Assembly (NCBI RefSeq): GCF_003667445.1
Contig: NZ_RCTF01000009.1
Location: 149,364-213,363, forward strand
DNA from: Xanthobacter tagetidis
GTDB lineage: Bacteria > Pseudomonadota > Alphaproteobacteria > Rhizobiales > Xanthobacteraceae
Reading direction: 5' to 3'
Length of the DNA stretch: 64,000 nucleotides
The position numbers were made by a program, and so were the translations under genes. A model generated the notes under the pieces. That model did no database searches, was not told the origin of the DNA, and worked only from the letters and a program-made list of their open reading frames with translations. This document shows, piece after piece, positions 37,023 through 45,723 of this stretch. Numbering within the stretch: position 1 is the first letter of the stretch; each line of letters starts with the position of its first letter.

Positions 37023-38305
37023 CACCGCCCCCTCATCGGCACAACATTGGTCGTGTCGGTCGGCTGGGTCAGCCGCTCCACATGGGCTGCCCATGCATCC
37101 AGCGCAGCGCGCTTCTCCGCGAGGTGGTCGTGTAGTGCATAAACTTCCGTTACATCACCTTCTAGGTGGTTCAGAACGGCCTTGATGACTTCGCGCCTCA
37201 CGCCCAAGGCCCCGAGTTGCGTTGCAACGGTCCGACGCAGATCATGCGGGGTGGGCGGGTCCGCCTTCAAGCGGCGGACCGCAGTGCGAGTGTAGTCAGT
37301 CTCCTTCAGGCCGGAGATAAGCCGCTTCATGGCACGCGCGAAGGACTGCCGATCGAACTTCTCGCCGGGGTTTCTCCGCGAGGAGAAGACGTAAGACGTT
37401 TCCTCACCACCGGCCACCATCGCGGCTTTTATGATGGAAGCTACAGATGGGGCGAGTGGCACGATATGCGGGCGTCGATTTTTCGTCCGCTCGCCCGGTA
37501 GATGCCATCGTGCTGACTCGGGCTGGCCGAGGTCCAGAAGTTCGTCTCGCTCCATTCCGACGACCTCGGACAGGCGCTGCCCGGTGAGAAGCAGCACCCG
37601 CATGATGCGCGCCATCTCGGGCACCATAAAGCCGTCGAACGCTGCCCACAGGATCGGAATTTCGTCATCCCTTAGTGTGCGAGTGCGGGCCTTCTCGATG
37701 CCCGGCTTTGGGATGCGGTGGACTGGTGAGGTGGTGACGGGAGGGTCACGAAGATCCAACGTCCAATTGAAGAGCTTGGACAAAACCGCAACCATACGGT
37801 TTGCCGCGATCGGTGCATCAGCGCCGCGCTTCTCCGAAAGGTCCAGCACGTCGTCACGGGTGATTTCCCGGGCTTTCTTACCCACCCAAGCCTTCCGGGC
37901 GGGTGCGAGAGCGCTCCGGTAGCCAATTAGGCTCTTGGGACGCTTCACGGCCACATACTCGGTCAAAAAGCGCTCCGCCAAGGCATCAAAGGAGATGCCG
38001 GCGGCGTGTGCGGCCTTCTCCTGACGCTGCACCGCGCGGGGGTTATCCCCATCCGCTATACCGGCAATGCGCTTCAGTGCAATTTCTCGCGCCTTGGCGA
38101 GCGGAACAGCTGGATAGCGACCGATAGTCAGGCGCTCCACCTTCCCGGACATTTTGTCGCGGTACCGCAGGCTCCACGATTTCGTTCCGGATGAGGACAC
38201 CCGGAGCACGAGGCCCGGGGCACGTTCGTCATTGATATCGAGCCGTCCTTCCGCCGGAAGGGAAAGGCCGCGGATGTAGGTATCCGTTAGGTTGACATTC
38301 GCCAT
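37022..38305 (-). CDS. int: Tyrosine-type site-specific integrase
   Basis: 427 residues from ATG 38305 (MANVNLTDTYIRGL); upstream in-frame ATGs read through poor sequence. N-terminal DUF4102-type arm-binding domain (DERAPGLVLRVSSSGTKSWSLRY), SAM-like core-binding region, and catalytic domain with LLTGQRLSEV (Arg), TPHDLRRTVAT (HxxR), LNHLEGDVTEVYALHD (H and nucleophile Tyr). Close to attR and on the strand leading into the island, consistent with P4-type tRNA integrases. Confidence 0.94.
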   Translation of the reverse strand: MANVNLTDTYIRGLSLPAEGRLDINDERAPGLVLRVSSSGTKSWSLRYRDKMSGKVERLTIGRYPAVPLAKAREIALKRIAGIADGDNPRAVQRQEKAAHAAGISFDALAERFLTEYVAVKRPKSLIGYRSALAPARKAWVGKKAREITRDDVLDLSEKRGADAPIAANRMVAVLSKLFNWTLDLRDPPVTTSPVHRIPKPGIEKARTRTLRDDEIPILWAAFDGFMVPEMARIMRVLLLTGQRLSEVVGMERDELLDLGQPESARWHLPGERTKNRRPHIVPLAPSVASIIKAAMVAGGEETSYVFSSRRNPGEKFDRQSFARAMKRLISGLKETDYTRTAVRRLKADPPTPHDLRRTVATQLGALGVRREVIKAVLNHLEGDVTEVYALHDHLAEKRAALDAWAAHVERLTQPTDTTNVVPMRGR

Positions 38306-38489
38306 AGTGTCTCGAAGCCCTAAGAGTGAAACCCCATAATCGAAACCCCTGTAAGTTCCACCTGGGGCACGCAGGGGACACAAAACAGTTCTCCTGCCGT
38401 CACCGTACGCCTCCAACTATCTCCTACAATGAATTGAAATGTCAATAAAATTGGGTGTAGGGAGGTGCCGTGACAATGCCTAAAACTAG

Positions 38490-38534
38490 CTTTTAATCAT
38501 GGGGTCTCGGGTTCGAATCCCGACGGGCTCACCA
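38490..38534 (+). repeat. attR: 45-bp repeat of the tRNA-Lys 3' half
   Basis: Identical to 21640-21684. The sequence upstream (CCTAAAACTAG) does not complete a tRNA, so this is the duplicated 3' piece created by integration. Confidence 0.95.
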
Positions 38535-38593
38535 TTCTCCTATGACATCCGTCCGGCGTCACTCGGCCGCGCAAGTGCCGCGCCCGGACGCCC

Positions 38594-39730
38594 GTGGCGC
38601 CGCGGGAAAATGCCCTACGGCCTCGCTTGCTGCCCGCAGCCGCTTCTTCTAGCCTTCCTGCAACCTCGTCACACCCTCCGGAGCGTGCGAAGCCGATCGT
38701 GTGGACGCCGCCATCCCCTCCCGCCAATGAAGCGGAACGCCTGCGCGTCCTTGCGGCGTGCCACATCATGGACACGTCCGCCGATGCACGGTTCGACCGG
38801 CTGACGCGGCTGGCGACGCGCTTTTACGGCGCGGACGTGGCCTTCATCGGCCTGGTCGATGCGAGCCACCAATGGATGAAATCCATGTCGACGGCCGGCC
38901 TGGCACAGGCGGTGGAGCGGCCGCGGACGGTGTGCAATCTGATCATCGAAAGCGGCCGGTCGCTGGTGGTGGGAGACCTCAAGACCGACCCGCGCTTCGT
39001 CGGCCATCCGCTCATTCCCCACCTCGATTTGCGCTTTTATGCCGGCGCACCGCTGCTTGCCGCGGAAGGGCTCGCCATCGGTTCCTTCTGCATCATGGCG
39101 CGGACGGCGGGTGACGAGGCGACGTTCGATATCGGCCCGCTGGAGGAGTTCGCCGCCATCGCGATGGATGAGATCGAGCTGTGGCGGCTCGGGGAGGCGT
39201 TCAAGGTGCGCGCCGAACAGGATGCGCTCACCCGGCTCGCCAATCGTCGCCGGTTCGACGAGGCGCTCGACCGGGCGCTGCGACGCACCGCGCGCACCGG
39301 CGCGCCGGTGTCCCTGCTGCTGCTGGATGTGGACCGCTTCAAGGCGTTCAACGATCTTGCCGGCCACCCGGCCGGCGACCGCGCGCTGGCGCGGCTCGGC
39401 GACGTGCTGGAGACGGTGGCGCGCCGTCCGGACGACACCGCCGCTCGCTACGGCGGCGAGGAGTTCGCCTTGATCCTGCCGGATACCGGCGGGGACGGCG
39501 CGCTCGCCATGGCCGAGCGAATCCGCGCGCGCCTGCGCGAGGCGGAGATCGCGCACCCGGCGGGCGGCCTGCTCACGGTGAGCATCGGCATCGCGACCGC
39601 CGGCGGGCCCGGAGCCAGCGCGGAGGCGATGCTCCAGGACGCCGATGGCGCGCTCTATGCCGCCAAGCATGCCGGGCGCAACGCGGTGCGCCACGCCGGC
39701 CCAGTTCCCGCCGGCCCCGCCCCAGGGTAG
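38594..39730 (+). CDS. GAF-GGDEF diguanylate cyclase
   Basis: 378 residues from GTG 38594, but the start is uncertain: conserved homology begins around EAERLRVLAACHIMDTSADARFDRLTRLA, and GTG 38699 is also possible. GAF domain at about 60-200 (VAFIGLVDASHQWMKS, AGAPLLAAEGLAIGSFC), then GGDEF domain with RYGGEEFALI (GGEEF active site) and LDVDRFKAFND. Makes cyclic-di-GMP under GAF control; signal unknown. No EAL domain and no RxxD inhibitory site seen right before GGEEF. First gene after attR. Confidence 0.9.
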   Translation: MAPRENALRPRLLPAAASSSLPATSSHPPERAKPIVWTPPSPPANEAERLRVLAACHIMDTSADARFDRLTRLATRFYGADVAFIGLVDASHQWMKSMSTAGLAQAVERPRTVCNLIIESGRSLVVGDLKTDPRFVGHPLIPHLDLRFYAGAPLLAAEGLAIGSFCIMARTAGDEATFDIGPLEEFAAIAMDEIELWRLGEAFKVRAEQDALTRLANRRRFDEALDRALRRTARTGAPVSLLLLDVDRFKAFNDLAGHPAGDRALARLGDVLETVARRPDDTAARYGGEEFALILPDTGGDGALAMAERIRARLREAEIAHPAGGLLTVSIGIATAGGPGASAEAMLQDADGALYAAKHAGRNAVRHAGPVPAGPAPG

Positions 39731-39816
39731 GGGCGCGGCGCGCGCATCCCGCATTGACAGCCGCGTGGGGGTTGCCGAGCCTGCACCCTCGGGGGCGCCG
39801 GGGAAGGGAGCGCATC

Positions 39817-40407
39817 GTGGGTTCGCATATCTCCGTTTTCGACTTCGCTTGCGGCGCCCGCCGCCGGAATCCCATGGACGGCCTGCGGCGGGCGATGCTG
39901 CTCGCAGCCTGCGCGGGCGCGCTTCATGCGGGGCTCGGCGCCCGCGGGGCATTGGCGCAGACAGGCCCGGAACTCCACTTCTCGCCGTCCGAGAACCTGC
40001 AGCAGATCGACCTCGGCCTGATCGCCTCGGCGCGCACCAGCATCGACATGACCGCGTTCTTTCTGCGCGACCACGGGATCGCCGATGCCCTCGTGGCGGC
40101 GGCGCGGCGGGGCGTCGCGGTCCGCCTCGTGGTCGACGGAAGCGAGGCGCAGGCCTACGACCGGCTCGCACCGCTCGGCGCGGGCGTGCGCCGCAAGCCC
40201 GAAAAGCCGATCATGCACCTGAAGGCCTATGTGGTGGATGGCGCGGTGCTGCGCACCGGCTCCGCCAATTTCTCCACCGGTGCCTTGAAAAAGCAGGACA
40301 ATGATCTGCTGATCCTGCGGGATCCCCCAGCGGTGGCGCTCTATCGCGCGCAGTTCGAGCGAATCTGGGCGAATGCGGTGCCGGCCTTTCCCGCCGGCGG
40401 ACGCTAG
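39817..40407 (+). CDS. Phospholipase D-like (Nuc-type) exported protein
   Basis: About 196 residues from GTG 39817 (GGGAG 6 nt upstream); ATG 39874 (MDGLRRAMLL) is an alternative. Signal-peptide-like segment RAMLLAACAGALHAGLGARGALAQ. One HKD motif: MHLKAYVVDGAVLRTGSANFS, with SARTSIDMTAFFL and LVVDGSEAQAYD as the usual upstream strands. Single-HKD proteins of this size act as dimers, e.g. the endonuclease Nuc. Probably periplasmic phosphodiesterase or nuclease; substrate unknown. Confidence 0.85.
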   Translation: MGSHISVFDFACGARRRNPMDGLRRAMLLAACAGALHAGLGARGALAQTGPELHFSPSENLQQIDLGLIASARTSIDMTAFFLRDHGIADALVAAARRGVAVRLVVDGSEAQAYDRLAPLGAGVRRKPEKPIMHLKAYVVDGAVLRTGSANFSTGALKKQDNDLLILRDPPAVALYRAQFERIWANAVPAFPAGGR

Positions 40408-40814
40408 AGCACGCACCGTTCAGGCTGCACCGAACGCGCAGCAAACCGGTCGAACGTCCTGGGACGCCGAGGACCCGCCGGGACTGCACATCCACCAGAT
40501 GAGCGCCGGATCTGCCCCCTCACGCTTTGCGGGAGGGCCGACTCAACCAATTTCTTAGATGCCCATGAAAACATATATTTTTCAGAGAGATGGCGCGGAA
40601 AGCCAACGTGAACCATCGCTTCATCCGGGACGATGGGCCATCGCTCGGTTGACTTGGCCGTGCCGCAGGGCAGCATGGCGCGTGGAGCGATGATCCAGCC
40701 GGCGAGGGCCGACCGGCAGCGCCCCTCCTGTTCCATTCTTCAGGCCGGAGCCGGGTCGGGCCTCGGCGATGCCGGATGCCTTATGACCGTGAAAGTCCTG
40801 CCTGTGAACGCACC
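40408..40814. other. Gap with a partial copy of an intergenic repeat
   Basis: 407 nt. The first ~35 nt (AGAGCACGCACCGTTCAGG..., about 40405-40437) match the complement of the hairpin portion of the 115-bp repeat at 47985-48214. The rest has no gene, RNA or clear hairpin that I can support. Confidence 0.5.
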
Positions 40815-41993
40815 ATGCCCGTGAACAACCGCATCGCTGCCGCGGCCGCAGAGATCGCCGGCTGGCGCCAGGCGCTCCACCGCCGGCCCGAGCTGCAGTA
40901 CGACCTGCCCCTGACGGCTGCCTATGTCGCTGCAAAGCTGCGCGAATTCGGCTGCGACGAGGTGGCCGAGGGCATCGGGGGCACGGGCGTCGTCGGCGTC
41001 ATCCGGGGCAGGGGCCCGGGCCGGGCCGTCGCCCTGCGGGCCGACATGGACGCGCTGCCCATCGTCGAGGCGACCGGCGCCTCTTATGCGTCTGAACATC
41101 CCGGCCGGATGCACGCCTGCGGCCATGACGGCCACATGGCCATGCTGCTGGGCGCCACGCGGCACCTCGCCGAGACCCGCGCCTTCGCCGGCACGGTGAA
41201 CGTGGTGTTCCAGCCGGCGGAGGAGGGCGGAGCGGGCGCCCGCGCCATGGTGGAGGACGGCCTTTTCTCCCGTTTCCCCTCCGATGCGGTCTACGGCATG
41301 CACAACATGCCGGGGATGGAGGTGGGGCGCTTCGCCATGCGGCCAGGGCCGATCATGGCCTCGTCGGACCAAATGGAGATCGTCGTCGAGGGGCGCGGCG
41401 GTCATGCGGCCAAGCCCGAGCAGGGCATCGACGCGGTGCTCTGCGCCGCCGCCATCGTCACGGGCCTTCAGCAGGTGGTGGCGCGCAATGTCGCCCCCCT
41501 CGATGCGGCCGTGGTCTCCGTCTGCGTGTTCCAGGCGGGGGAGGTGGACAATGTGCTGCCGCCCCGGGCGCGCCTGCTCGGCACCGTGCGGGCGCTCGAT
41601 GCGGCCGTGCGGCTCAAGGTGTTCAAGCGGGTGGAGGAGGTGGCCCACGGCATCGCCGCCGCCCACGGCGCCACCGCCACGGTGCGTTTCAAGGAGGGCT
41701 ATCCGGTCACCCGCAACCATGACGCCGAGGCGGCCTTCGCGGCCGATGTGGCGCGCGAGGTGGTGGGCGACGACCATGTGGACGACGCCACCGTGCCCAT
41801 GATGTGGGCCGAGGACTTCGCCTTCATGCTGGAGGCGCTGCCGGGCGCCTACGTGTTCATCGGCAACGGGCCGAGTTCCGGCTTGCACAGCCCGACTTAT
41901 GACTTCTGCGACGACGCCATCGCCTACGGCGCCTCCTATTGGGTGCGGCTTGCCGAGCGCGCGCTCGGCGCGGCCCGGGAGGTGGCGGCGTAA
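40815..41993 (+). CDS. M20-family amidohydrolase (hippurate hydrolase-like)
   Basis: 392 residues. M20D metallopeptidase: LHRRPELQYDLPLTAAYV, ALRADMDALPIVE, MHACGHDGHMAMLLGA (metal-binding Cys/His), FQPAEEGGAGARAMVEDG and a late WAEDFAFML. Such enzymes hydrolyse N-acyl amino acids, hippurate or indole-amide conjugates. Divergence into the substrate class cannot be settled. Alone on its strand, 9 nt before the convergent mazG. Confidence 0.92.
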   Translation: MPVNNRIAAAAAEIAGWRQALHRRPELQYDLPLTAAYVAAKLREFGCDEVAEGIGGTGVVGVIRGRGPGRAVALRADMDALPIVEATGASYASEHPGRMHACGHDGHMAMLLGATRHLAETRAFAGTVNVVFQPAEEGGAGARAMVEDGLFSRFPSDAVYGMHNMPGMEVGRFAMRPGPIMASSDQMEIVVEGRGGHAAKPEQGIDAVLCAAAIVTGLQQVVARNVAPLDAAVVSVCVFQAGEVDNVLPPRARLLGTVRALDAAVRLKVFKRVEEVAHGIAAAHGATATVRFKEGYPVTRNHDAEAAFAADVAREVVGDDHVDDATVPMMWAEDFAFMLEALPGAYVFIGNGPSSGLHSPTYDFCDDAIAYGASYWVRLAERALGAAREVAA

Positions 41994-42002
41994 GGGGCGC
42001 GC

Positions 42003-42896
42003 TCAGTTGGCGTCGGCGCGCGCGCCTTCCGCGGTGACGTCGCCGGCTGCGCCAGCCGCTCCGGCGGGCGCAGCCCGTTCAGTGCGCTTCGCCGCCTGCC
42101 AGAGCGCCTCCATCTCGTCGAGGCTGGCCGCACCGGGCGTCCGGCCTTGCGCTTCAAGCGCCTGTTCCAGGAAGCGAAAGCGGCGGGTGAACTTGTCGTT
42201 GGTGCCGGCGAGCGCCGCCTCCGGGTCGATGCCCGCATGGCGGGCGAGGTTCACCACCGCGAACAGCAGGTCGCCCACTTCGTCGCGCACCGCATCGAGG
42301 CCGCCCGCATCGAGCGCCTCGGACACCTCGTCGGTCTCCTCGCGGATCTTGGCCAGCACCTGGCGCGCATCGTTCCAGTCGAAGCCCACGCGGCCTGCTT
42401 TCTCCTGGAGCTTCAGGGCGCGGGTGAGCGCGGGCAGGGGGAGGGGCACCCCGTCGAGCACCCCTTGGGTCTCCTCGGGCGGCAAACCGGCTGCGGCACG
42501 GCGCGCCGCCTTCTCGCGCTTTTCCTCGGCCTTGATCTGCGCCCACAGGCCCTTCACCGCCTCCGGCGAAAGATCGCGCGCATCACCGAACACATGCGGA
42601 TGCCGGCGCACCAGCTTGGCGGTGATCGCCTCCACCACGTCCGGAAACGCGAAGGCGCCTTCTTCCTCGGCCATGCGGGCGTGGAAGACGACCTGCAGCA
42701 GGAGGTCGCCCAGCTCCTCCTTCAGGTCGCCGAGATCGCCGCGGGCGATGGCGTCGGCCACCTCGTAGGCCTCCTCCACGGTGTAGGGGGCAATGGTGGC
42801 GTAGGTCTGCTCCAGGTCCCACGGGCAGCCGCTGCCCGGCGTGCGCAGCGCCGCCATGATCTCGATGAGGCGCGCAATGTCGCGGGACGGGACCAT
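42003..42896 (-). CDS. mazG: Nucleoside triphosphate pyrophosphohydrolase MazG
   Basis: 297 residues from ATG 42896, set by a strong AAGGAGG 5 nt upstream. Two MazG repeats: N-terminal GCPWDLEQTYATIAPYTVEEAYEVADAI and LKEELGDLLLQVVFHA; C-terminal RVGFDWNDARQVLAKIREETDEV and VRDEVGDLLFAVVNLAR, with EExxE...ExxD metal motifs. Removes aberrant NTPs. In relatives mazG often follows hflX; here it is far downstream of it, on the opposite strand. Confidence 0.94.
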   Translation of the reverse strand: MVPSRDIARLIEIMAALRTPGSGCPWDLEQTYATIAPYTVEEAYEVADAIARGDLGDLKEELGDLLLQVVFHARMAEEEGAFAFPDVVEAITAKLVRRHPHVFGDARDLSPEAVKGLWAQIKAEEKREKAARRAAAGLPPEETQGVLDGVPLPLPALTRALKLQEKAGRVGFDWNDARQVLAKIREETDEVSEALDAGGLDAVRDEVGDLLFAVVNLARHAGIDPEAALAGTNDKFTRRFRFLEQALEAQGRTPGAASLDEMEALWQAAKRTERAAPAGAAGAAGDVTAEGARADAN

Positions 42897-42965
42897 GGAA
42901 ACCTCCTTGCGGGCCGATCGGGGCACCATAAGCTCTTCCGGCGGCGGAACGAACGGGAGGCGGGC

Positions 42966-43460
42966 ATGTCTGCGGTGGAGAACGAGGCGGGCGAGGGCAT
43001 CCGCGCCGGCGAGCGCCAGGTGCCGCTGCCGGAGCGCTTCGATGCCGGCGTCTATTTCATCGGCCACATTGAGACGCCCTGGGCGGCGCGCGCGGATTGC
43101 CCGCGCCGCGGCGACATGACGGACGGCCCACTCTGCACGCTGCACATCGACCCGCGCTGGGCCGAGGCCCTGACCGGCCTTGCCGGATTCAGCCATGTGC
43201 AGGTGCTGTACTGGATGGACGAGGCGCGACGCGATCTCGTGCTCCAGGTGCCGCGGGGCGGAACGCCGGCCGGCACCTTCGCGCTGCGTTCGCCGGTGCG
43301 GCCGAACCCGATCGCGTCGTCGGTGGCCGCGCTGGTGGCGGTGGAGGGCACGCGCGTCATCGTGCGAGGCCTCGACTGCCGGACCGGCACGCCGCTGATC
43401 GACCTAAAGCCGGCGCGAACCCCAGCGGAAGGAGCGCCGGCGTCGGACGCTAAGGCCTGA
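42966..43460 (+). CDS. trmO: tRNA (m6t6A37) methyltransferase TrmO-like
   Basis: 164 residues from ATG 42966 (GGGAGG upstream). TsaA/TrmO (UPF0066) beta-barrel family: VYFIGHIETPWAARADCPRRGD, TLHIDPRWAEALTGLAGFSHVQVLYWMD, FALRSPVRPNPIASSVA and GLDCRTGTPLIDLKP. Catalyses N6-methylation of t6A37 in tRNA with SAM. Shorter than E. coli TrmO because the C-terminal extension is absent. Divergent from mazG. Confidence 0.88.
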   Translation: MSAVENEAGEGIRAGERQVPLPERFDAGVYFIGHIETPWAARADCPRRGDMTDGPLCTLHIDPRWAEALTGLAGFSHVQVLYWMDEARRDLVLQVPRGGTPAGTFALRSPVRPNPIASSVAALVAVEGTRVIVRGLDCRTGTPLIDLKPARTPAEGAPASDAKA

Positions 43461-43755
43461 CGCGGAGCGTCCGCAGACGCAGCGGGCCGCCAGACAGAGG
43501 AATCGTGAAAGAGGTGGTGCGGGCGCCTCGCCCAGGCGCCCCGATGAAGCGCAGAAGATATATTATGGAACATAATTGACCATGAGCGCAGCACGGCACC
43601 GGGGCTCCGGCATGGCAGTCAGGCCTCAGCTCTCACTCAAACAGCGTGCGTTCAAGGCGCTGGCCTTCACAAAAATACACCGCATTATCAATGCCTTGCG
43701 ATTAACAACTCATACGCACCTTGAATCGCAGATGGCCCATCAATCCCTGCTCGAC

Positions 43756-44577
43756 TCAAGGTGAGATGAAGCGCATCCGGTCAAACGCGGGCACCACGCC
43801 TTCGGTCAGCGCTGCGCCGAGGCGGACATAGTCCAAGTCGGTGTGGAGGTTCGTGAGGATCGACCGCTTCGGCTTCATCCGCGCGATGTGGTCCAGCGCC
43901 TCGCCGACGGTGAAGTGCGACGGATGCGGGGTCTCGCGCAGTGCGTCGAGGATCCAGACTTCGAGATTATGCAGATAGGACAGGCTGTTGTCGGGAAAGC
44001 CGTTGACGTCACTTGAATACGCGACGCCGCCGAAACGGAACCCGAACGAGTCGATGTCGCCGTGGTGCTGGCGGAACGGCAGCGCCACGATGGGCCCACC
44101 GGCGCCGTCCACCACGATCTCCCGCCCCTCGTGGAACCGGTGCTCGGTGAGGATGGGAGGATAGGCGCCCCCCTGGGGCGTTGCGAAGCAATAGGCGAAG
44201 CGCGCGTGGAGCGCGGCCGAGGTCTCCGGATCGGTCCACACGTCGATCCGCCGCCGGTGCAGGATCGCCAGCGGCCGCAGGTCGTCGATGCCATGGGTGT
44301 GGTCGGCGTGGGAGTGGGTAAACAGCACCCCGTCGAGCGCGGTCACTCCCTCGTCGAGCAGCTGCTCGCGCAGATCGGGGGACGTGTCCACCAGGACGGT
44401 CGTCTTGCCGCCGGGACCGTGGCGCTCCACCAGCAGCGAGCAGCGCCGGCGCCGGTTGCGCGGCTCCGCCGGATCGCATGCGCCCCAGCCCTGCCCCACG
44501 CGCGGCACCCCGCCCGACGAGCCGCAGCCGAGGATGGTGAAGGTGAGGGGCGTCGGGTCCGTGGCTTCGGGCGGCAT
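43756..44577 (-). CDS. PhnP-like metallo-beta-lactamase-fold hydrolase
   Basis: 273 residues. Begins with LTFTILGCGSSGGVPRVG; metal-binding motif FTHSHADHTHGIDDLR (HxHxDH), plus downstream GVAYSSDVNG and ILTNLHTDLDY. It belongs to the PhnP/ElaC-like phosphodiesterase branch. In other Hyphomicrobiales this gene often follows tatD; tatD is not in this window. Confidence 0.88.
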   Translation of the reverse strand: MPPEATDPTPLTFTILGCGSSGGVPRVGQGWGACDPAEPRNRRRRCSLLVERHGPGGKTTVLVDTSPDLREQLLDEGVTALDGVLFTHSHADHTHGIDDLRPLAILHRRRIDVWTDPETSAALHARFAYCFATPQGGAYPPILTEHRFHEGREIVVDGAGGPIVALPFRQHHGDIDSFGFRFGGVAYSSDVNGFPDNSLSYLHNLEVWILDALRETPHPSHFTVGEALDHIARMKPKRSILTNLHTDLDYVRLGAALTEGVVPAFDRMRFISP

Positions 44578-44981
44578 GGAAGGGCGGTCTCCTCAAGGCA
44601 TTCGGGCGCGCAACAACTGCGCCGTTGGGTACAGAGCCGGGAAATAGCACGCCCCCGCCCTTGCTATGCATCCTTATCCGCGATCGGCAGGACGAAGGGG
44701 CGGTAGCTGTCGATGAAGCAAACAAGCGACCGCCTGCATTCGACGACGGCGATGATGTCTTCGGCGAGCGAGACATGATCGCGGACGTGAATCGCATGGC
44801 CGTTCAAAACGAGGAACAGCCGGCAGCGGCCCAGGCGGTCCGCTTATTGCGCTGCACGAAGGAATGGTTCTCAGCGATAGCAAACGTCTCCGTTGCGCCG
44901 CCTTCCAGAGACACAGCGGGGAACAAGGAGACGTGCGTGGATTATTAGATATTTTAGAGACTTAGAGCGTCTGAGAAGCAA
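44578..44981. other. Gap with a weak minus-strand reading frame
   Basis: 404 nt. On the minus strand 44664-44807 an open frame from a TTG codon encodes about 47 residues (LNGHAIHVRDHVSLAEDIIAVV..., ends LPIADKDA) that reads protein-like but has no ATG/GTG start or ribosome-binding site; it may be a gene remnant. No RNA gene seen apart from the tRNA-Pro that follows. Confidence 0.3.
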
Positions 44982-45059
44982 TGGTCGGAGCGGCGGGATT
45001 TGAACCCACGACCCCTAGTCCCCCAGACTAGTGCGCTAACCGGGCTGCGCTACGCTCCG
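44982..45059 (-). tRNA. tRNA-Pro (anticodon GGG)
   Basis: 78 nt including an encoded CCA. On the minus strand: acceptor CGGAGCG/CGCTCCG, D-loop GCGCAGCCCGGTTAGCGC, anticodon arm CTAGTCTGGGGGACTAG with GGG, T-loop GTTCAAATC. It sits after the ihfA-merR region as in related genomes. Confidence 0.95.
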
Positions 45060-45312
45060 ACGTGGGGCGAGCCTTAGACCATCGCTGTTCGCCCGACAAG
45101 CCTTAATCGCCCTGCCCCCGCGCCCTCCCCAGAAGATCGCGCCGGGAGCTGCCGGACGCCCCACTGAGGATCAAGATCCGGCTGACGATGCGCGCCAGGA
45201 GTGTGGCGACGCCAGGGCAGGTCGCCAGAAAATTGCCCCCCGATGGTGACACTGAGGCCCCATTCGGCGGTCATTCGGCGCTCTCCCCTCAACAACACGG
45301 AAGCTTGAACGC

Positions 45313-45672
45313 ATGAAGAATCGCGTGAGCCTGTGCCTGTCCTTGTCCGCTTTGGCGTTGTCCGGCGGGCTCCTGTCGGCCACCGCCGCCCGAGCCGATA
45401 CCGGCATCGCCTCCTATTACTGGCAAGGCCAGAGCACGGCCAGCGGTGAGCGCTTCAACCCGTCGGCCATGACCGCAGCACACCGGAGCCTGCCTTTCGG
45501 CACCAAGGTGCGGGTGACCAATCTGCGCAACGGGCGCAGCGTCGTGGTGCGGATCAACGATCGCGGACCGTTCGTGCGGGGCCGCATCATCGACGTCTCC
45601 AAGGCGGCGGCGTCCGAGCTGGGCTTCACCGGCAACGGCATCACCAAGGTGCAGCTCGCGGTGCTCGACTAG
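45313..45672 (+). CDS. rlpA: RlpA-like septal ring lipoprotein/lytic transglycosylase
   Basis: 119 residues: signal peptide ([22 protein letters not shown]) then a double-psi beta-barrel: [57 protein letters not shown], with catalytic D in INDRGPF. The signal peptide lacks a lipobox cysteine, and there is no SPOR domain, so this is the short, soluble form. Cell-wall cleavage is inferred from the family. Confidence 0.92.
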   Translation: MKNRVSLCLSLSALALSGGLLSATAARADTGIASYYWQGQSTASGERFNPSAMTAAHRSLPFGTKVRVTNLRNGRSVVVRINDRGPFVRGRIIDVSKAAASELGFTGNGITKVQLAVLD

Positions 45673-45682
45673 CCGCCCCCTC

Positions 45683-45706
45683 CGGGCAGGTCATGCGGCC
45701 TGCCCG
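45683..45706. terminator. Bidirectional hairpin between rlpA and merR
   Basis: Stem CGGGCAGG / CCTGCCCG with an 8-nt loop, in the 51-nt gap between convergent genes. No T-tract on the plus side. Confidence 0.5.
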
Positions 45707-45723
45707 AGACTTCCGATTTCCCG

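Larger units (their letters stand above)
21640..38534. mobile_element. tRNA-Lys genomic island with defence cargo, ~16.85 kb
   Basis: Bounded by the 45-bp att repeats. It carries a tyrosine integrase whose start is about 185 nt from attR, an AlpA-like regulator, a RepA/KaiC-type ATPase, a decayed IS3-family element, and defence cargo (Mrr-like protein, Fic, SPARSA, Hachiman). Base composition is visibly less GC-rich than the flanks, with AT-rich gaps. No structural, conjugation or packaging gene is seen, so it would depend on a helper or is a satellite-like or simple integrative element; this last point is inference. Confidence 0.93.

Noticed and set aside
43461..43755. 62-codon ORF (43576-43764) between trmO and the PhnP-like gene
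   Set aside because: No ribosome-binding site or recognisable family; composition ambiguous and it overlaps the convergent gene end.
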